In this document: piece after piece, positions 24,231 through 27,331 of the stretch
Layout: each line of letters starts with the position of its first letter
How positions within the stretch are numbered: position 1 is the stretch's first letter
Source of the DNA: a virus
Reading direction: 5' to 3' (one strand)
Length of the DNA: 27,331 bases
Virus record (IMG/VR): IMGVR_UViG_3300032217_000638
Span: 1 to 27,331 of that record
The notes under the pieces: model-generated
Seen by the model: the letters and a program-made list of their open reading frames with translations, nothing else
Told to the model about the DNA's origin: nothing
The model's database searches: none
Program-made: the position numbers and the translations under genes

Positions 24231-25449
24231 TACAGAGTCAAAACTAATTACTGCTGTTCTTGAAGATAAGCAAGTTCACGTATTACTTCAGGCAAACATT
24301 GATAACCTTCTTAGAACACATAACGATGTATGGAACTTTATTAGAAACTATTTTGAACATAATAAATCTGTTCCACCAGTATCATTAGTTGTAGAAAAAT
24401 TTAGAGATTTTGAACCAATCTCTGGAGTTGGTGCTACAAAGCATCATCTAGAAGAACTACAAACAGAGTATCTTAATGACAGTCTAAAAGATATTCTTCG
24501 CTCTGCTGCTGGTGATGTACAGCAAGGAGAAGGAAACAAGGCTTTAGATAATTTAATTACTCAGACATCAGAATTAAAAAAGAACACATCTGCTATTCGT
24601 GATATTGATGTAACAGATCTTGAATCAGCAATTGCATATTTTGAAAACTTAAAAGTTCAGCAAGCAGCAGGTCATGTTGGAATTAAAACAAACCTTCCAG
24701 GATTTGATAACTATCTGCCTTCAGGGATTATGCCAGGGCAGTTAGGAGTCTTTCTAGCATACCCAGGCATAGGAAAGTCTTGGATGGCTCTATACTTTGC
24801 TGTACAGGCCTGGAAACAGGGTAAAACACCCCTTGTAATCTCGCTTGAGATGTCAGAAACAGAAGTTCGTAATCGTGTATTTACAATTATGGGAGAAGGA
24901 CTTTGGTCACACAGAAAGTTAAGTAATGGTGAGGTTGAGATGGAAACCTTAAAGATGTGGCATGCAAAGCATCTTCAGGGTAAGCCAGAGTTTCATATTA
25001 TTTCTAATGACCAAGGTGGAGAAATTAACCCATCAGTACTTCGTGGAAAGATTGATCAATACAAGCCAGACTTTGTCATTGTTGACTATCTTCAGTTGAT
25101 GGCTCCTAATCAAAAGTCAGATAACGAAACGGTACGAATGAAGAACCTTTCAAGAGAACTTAAACTAATGGCTATTGGTGAAGAGGTTCCTATTATTGCT
25201 ATTTCATCTGCTACACCAGACGATGTTAATGACCTTAGTTCTGTTCCTACTTTGGGGCAGACTGCTTGGTCTAGACAGATTGCATATGATGCAGACTGGG
25301 TTATCGCTCTTGGTAGAGGAACAAATAGTGATATTATTGAATGTGCATTTAGAAAGAACCGTAATGGGTTTATGGGGGATTTTTTAGTTCAGGTTGATTT
25401 TGATAAGGGATATTATAGATACAAGGACTATGAAAACAAAGATAACTAG
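24223..25449 (+). CDS. DnaB-like replicative DNA helicase
   Basis: This encodes 408 residues starting at GTG 24223, with AAGGAG about six bases upstream inside the previous gene. The RecA-like motor domain shows Walker A (YPGIGKSW, Lys185) and Walker B (FVIVDYLQLMA, Asp288), followed by VPIIAISSATPDD and an arginine-rich C-terminal segment (CAFRKNRNG) fitting the DnaB family (SF4). The N-terminal part, about 140 residues, is helical and shorter than in bacterial DnaB, as in many phages. It unwinds DNA at the fork as a hexameric ring, and the nearby DnaG-like primase and SSB complete a replication set. Residues needed for ATP use appear intact. Confidence 0.88.
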   Translation: MNNTESKLITAVLEDKQVHVLLQANIDNLLRTHNDVWNFIRNYFEHNKSVPPVSLVVEKFRDFEPISGVGATKHHLEELQTEYLNDSLKDILRSAAGDVQQGEGNKALDNLITQTSELKKNTSAIRDIDVTDLESAIAYFENLKVQQAAGHVGIKTNLPGFDNYLPSGIMPGQLGVFLAYPGIGKSWMALYFAVQAWKQGKTPLVISLEMSETEVRNRVFTIMGEGLWSHRKLSNGEVEMETLKMWHAKHLQGKPEFHIISNDQGGEINPSVLRGKIDQYKPDFVIVDYLQLMAPNQKSDNETVRMKNLSRELKLMAIGEEVPIIAISSATPDDVNDLSSVPTLGQTAWSRQIAYDADWVIALGRGTNSDIIECAFRKNRNGFMGDFLVQVDFDKGYYRYKDYENKDN

Positions 25450-25450
25450 T

Positions 25451-25456
25451 TATAAT
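25451..25456 (+). promoter_or_regulatory. -10 box (TATAAT), predicted leaderless transcript
   Basis: TATAAT ends seven bases before the ATG at 25464, in the 14-base gap after the helicase gene. There is no ribosome binding site before that ATG. A transcript starting at the usual distance would begin at or next to the start codon. It lacks the TGN extension of the other sites and has no clear -35 box. Confidence 0.5.
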
Positions 25457-25463
25457 ATGCATT

Positions 25464-25790
25464 ATGGCAAATTATCACCACAAACCGATCAAGAAATTTT
25501 ATCTAGATGGAGTCATCCATGATGAATCTGCTATAGGTAGACTTAGACTAGAATATGTTAGACTTCTAATATGTGAGATGAAGTTATCAGGTTATGTTCC
25601 AAGGATTGACATTGAGCCAGATTTTACGATAGACTATAATGAAAAGAAAAGAAATTTTAAGTTTGCACTAACAGTGCATGCTATATACGTAGGGAGAAAA
25701 CAAAGCGAATGGATAGCAGGGATAGACGGAAACAAACCAATATATACACAAAAGAACAGATCCAAAGAGTTCTCGCAGGAGCAGGTATAA
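25464..25790 (+). CDS. Small protein between helicase and primase, function unknown
   Basis: This encodes 108 residues. There is no ribosome binding site before the ATG; a TATAAT seven bases upstream suggests leaderless expression. The N-terminus is basic (NYHHKPIKKFYLDG), followed by a helix (AIGRLRLEYVRLLICEMKLSG) and beta strands (RNFKFALTVHAIYVG). No catalytic or metal-binding pattern is clear. The last 82 bases overlap the primase gene in another frame, which ties the two genes together. Location between helicase and primase suggests a replication role, but I cannot name it. Confidence 0.6.
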   Translation: MANYHHKPIKKFYLDGVIHDESAIGRLRLEYVRLLICEMKLSGYVPRIDIEPDFTIDYNEKKRNFKFALTVHAIYVGRKQSEWIAGIDGNKPIYTQKNRSKEFSQEQV

Positions 25791-26653
25791 ACGTTGAGTC
25801 AGAGGTAGACTCCGACTATATTATTTTTTGCCCTTTCCATTCAAACACAAGAACACCAGCAGGAGAAGTAGACAAGTCAAGTGGAAAGTTTTTTTGTTTT
25901 TCTTGTCAACACATTACCGACCTTGTTGAATTAATAATGCATACTAGTGGTAGAACATATTTTGAGTCAATCAGGTTTATAAAAAGTAAAGAGCAAGAAG
26001 GTAACCTAGAGCAAGACATCAACAAACAATTATACAAGAAGCCAGACTTTGTTCCTTTTGATGAGTTAATATTAAAACGTTTATACAATAATTTACTTTC
26101 ATCAGAAAGAGCAAAAGATTATTTTAAGTATAGAAAACTTGAAACCTCATCTTGGTCAAAATTTTCCTTAGGCTATTCAGAAAAGCAAGATATGGTAACC
26201 GTACCAGTTCATAGTCCAGATGGAATGCCAGTAGGTTTTGTTGGAAGATCGATTGATGGAAAAGAATTTAAGAATACTCCTGGACTACCAAAAGCAAAGA
26301 CCTTGTTTAATTTACATAGAGTAAAGACAGCAGACAGAGTGTATGTTGTAGAGTCATCTTTTGATGCTATAAGGCTTGACCAGATTGGGTTTCCAGCAAT
26401 AGCAACCCTTGGAGCAAATGTCTCCAACATACAAATAGAATTGCTTCAAAAATATTTCAATAACATTATTGTTATTGCTGATAACGATGAGGCAGGAGGA
26501 AATATGAAAACTAAGATAATTGAAAAACTTGGTTCTCGTGTTTCTGTTATTAAACTAGATAAACAATATAAAGACATAGGCGATATGGCTGATGAAGACA
26601 TAAAGAGTTTAGACTTCCAGTTTGACAAATCCATACAGTCTATGCTAAACTAA
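25709..26653 (+). CDS. DnaG-like DNA primase (CHC2 zinc finger and TOPRIM)
   Basis: This encodes 314 residues. An N-terminal zinc finger has C-P-F-H (Cys41, His44) and C-F-S-C (Cys63, Cys66), the CHC2 type that reads template DNA. The TOPRIM catalytic core shows VYVVESSFDA (Glu215) and IVIADNDEAGG (Asp258, Asp260), the acidic residues that bind the metal ions. It makes RNA primers for lagging-strand synthesis with the helicase encoded just upstream. It is about half the length of bacterial DnaG, lacking a long C-terminal helicase-binding domain. AGGGAG lies about a dozen bases before ATG, longer than ideal, and the gene overlaps its neighbour by 82 bases, so translation may be coupled. Confidence 0.88.
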   Translation: MDSRDRRKQTNIYTKEQIQRVLAGAGINVESEVDSDYIIFCPFHSNTRTPAGEVDKSSGKFFCFSCQHITDLVELIMHTSGRTYFESIRFIKSKEQEGNLEQDINKQLYKKPDFVPFDELILKRLYNNLLSSERAKDYFKYRKLETSSWSKFSLGYSEKQDMVTVPVHSPDGMPVGFVGRSIDGKEFKNTPGLPKAKTLFNLHRVKTADRVYVVESSFDAIRLDQIGFPAIATLGANVSNIQIELLQKYFNNIIVIADNDEAGGNMKTKIIEKLGSRVSVIKLDKQYKDIGDMADEDIKSLDFQFDKSIQSMLN

Positions 26654-26678
26654 TATAAACAACACAAAGGAGAAATAT

Positions 26679-27331
26679 ATGAGCGTAATTAAGGGATTAA
26701 AAGATATCAACGCCCTGCTCGAAAAACCAAAGTACGAAGGAACAGGACAAAAGGTTCGTTGGGTAAAGTTATCTGATGGACAATCAGGAAAGGTTCGTTT
26801 TGTTGAAGAATTAGATCAAGATTCAGCAAACTATTCGGAGGCTCGTGGTCTTTCTGTAGTAGTGTCAGAACACACAAATCCAAAAGACTATAAGCGCAAG
26901 GCTGCATGCACAATTGATTCAGAAGGACGCTGCTTTGGTTGCGAGATGGCACGAAAAGAACCAAAGTCAGGCTGGAGAGCACGTCTCCGTTTTTATTGCA
27001 ACGTTCTAATGAACGATGGGCTTGAAGATCCATACATTGCTGTTTGGTCACAGGGAATCTCTAAGCAGTCAGCATTTAATAATATTCGTGAGTATGCGCT
27101 TGATACAGGCAGCATCTCAAATCTTGAGTGGAAGTTAAAGCGTAATGGTCAGGGAACTGAAACTAATTACACACTTCTACCATCAAAGCCAGATTCAGAA
27201 CCATTCGTATGGGATGGCTTTGAATTCTTCAACCTAGAAAAGGTTGTTCGTGAGGTTCCATATCCAGAGCAAGAAGCATTCTACTTTGGATTTGACACAC
27301 CTTCTGTTACCAGCACCAACATCGACTGGTA
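26679..27331 (+). CDS. Single-stranded DNA binding protein, gp32-like (3' end cut off by window)
   Basis: The frame opens at ATG 26679, with AAAGGAG at 26666-26672, and runs without a stop to the window edge; 217 residues are visible. His65, Cys77, Cys85 and Cys88 form an H-x11-C-x7-C-x2-C set, close to the zinc site of T4 gp32 (His64, Cys77, Cys87, Cys90). The sequence after it (ARLRFYCNVLMNDG, then YIAVWSQG and LEWKLKRNGQG) is strand-rich, as expected of an OB fold. Such proteins coat single-stranded DNA and coordinate replication and recombination. Arginine codons are mostly CGT or CGC, suggesting high expression. The acidic C-terminal tail expected for this family would lie beyond the window. 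Confidence 0.72.
   Translation, partial: MSVIKGLKDINALLEKPKYEGTGQKVRWVKLSDGQSGKVRFVEELDQDSANYSEARGLSVVVSEHTNPKDYKRKAACTIDSEGRCFGCEMARKEPKSGWRARLRFYCNVLMNDGLEDPYIAVWSQGISKQSAFNNIREYALDTGSISNLEWKLKRNGQGTETNYTLLPSKPDSEPFVWDGFEFFNLEKVVREVPYPEQEAFYFGFDTPSVTSTNIDW

Noticed and set aside
25175-25387. Second + strand frame inside the helicase gene
   Set aside because: The leucine-rich product has no motif, and the overlapping frame holds conserved helicase sequence.
26654-26659. TATAAA as a promoter for the SSB gene
   Set aside because: It is a weak match with no TGN extension or -35 box, and the predicted start would leave part of the ribosome binding site at the very 5' end.
1-27331. Searched for lysis genes, integrase, terminase, portal, tRNA genes and CRISPR arrays
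   Set aside because: No protein with endolysin, holin, recombinase, terminase or portal features was recognised, and the gaps are too short for tRNA genes apart from those filled by promoters and terminators. No spaced direct repeats of CRISPR type were seen.

Overview
This window is part of the genome of a tailed double-stranded DNA phage, most likely a long-tailed siphovirus. Every gene I can support lies on the + strand. The genes are tightly packed, often with 1 to 8 base overlaps, and run in the usual siphovirus order from capsid to tail tip and then into replication. The DNA is AT-rich by eye, with a strong liking for A-ending codons. The protein types resemble those of actinobacterial phages, and two genes appear to be read from leaderless transcripts. 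I therefore infer an actinobacterial host, possibly a low-GC freshwater one, but nothing here proves it.

Layout. Positions 1-783 hold the C-terminal part of the major capsid protein, followed by a clear terminator. Positions 875-3958 hold an acidic capsid-adjacent protein of unknown role, then a four-gene neck set (adaptor-like, head-closure-like, HK97-gp10-like and tail-terminator-like). Positions 4035-4658 encode the major tail tube protein, which looks like an isolated single-gene unit with its own promoter and terminator. Positions 4743-5799 hold two paralogous tail assembly chaperones, one long and one short, as separate genes. Positions 5823-15497 encode a very large tape measure protein of 3224 residues. 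Positions 15497-23013 encode the tail tip: a Dit-like protein, a 1439-residue hub-like protein and four smaller minor tail or adhesin proteins.

From 23017 the content changes. A small zinc-ribbon protein and a MerR-like helix-turn-helix protein come first, then two small unknown proteins. A DnaB-like helicase, a small unknown protein and a DnaG-like primase (CHC2 zinc finger plus TOPRIM) follow. The window ends inside a gp32-like single-stranded DNA binding protein. No lysis gene, terminase, portal, integrase, tRNA gene or CRISPR array is visible. No gap between genes exceeds about 100 bases.

Regulation. Four intergenic sites share an extended -10 element of the form TGN-TATAMT with no good -35 box, and a fifth has a plain TATAAT. 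Two of the five sit 6-7 bases before a start codon that lacks a ribosome binding site. Capsid, tail tube and SSB genes use mostly CGT/CGC for arginine, while neck and tail-tip genes use mostly AGA, which fits selection for high expression.

The most striking observation is inside the tape measure protein. Residues about 807-1009 carry an ordered set of motifs matching an atypical HipA/PI3K-like kinase fold (glycine turn, VK, helix Glu, GDxD-x4-N and a DVG motif). If correct, the phage carries a kinase-like domain within the protein that fills its tail tube.
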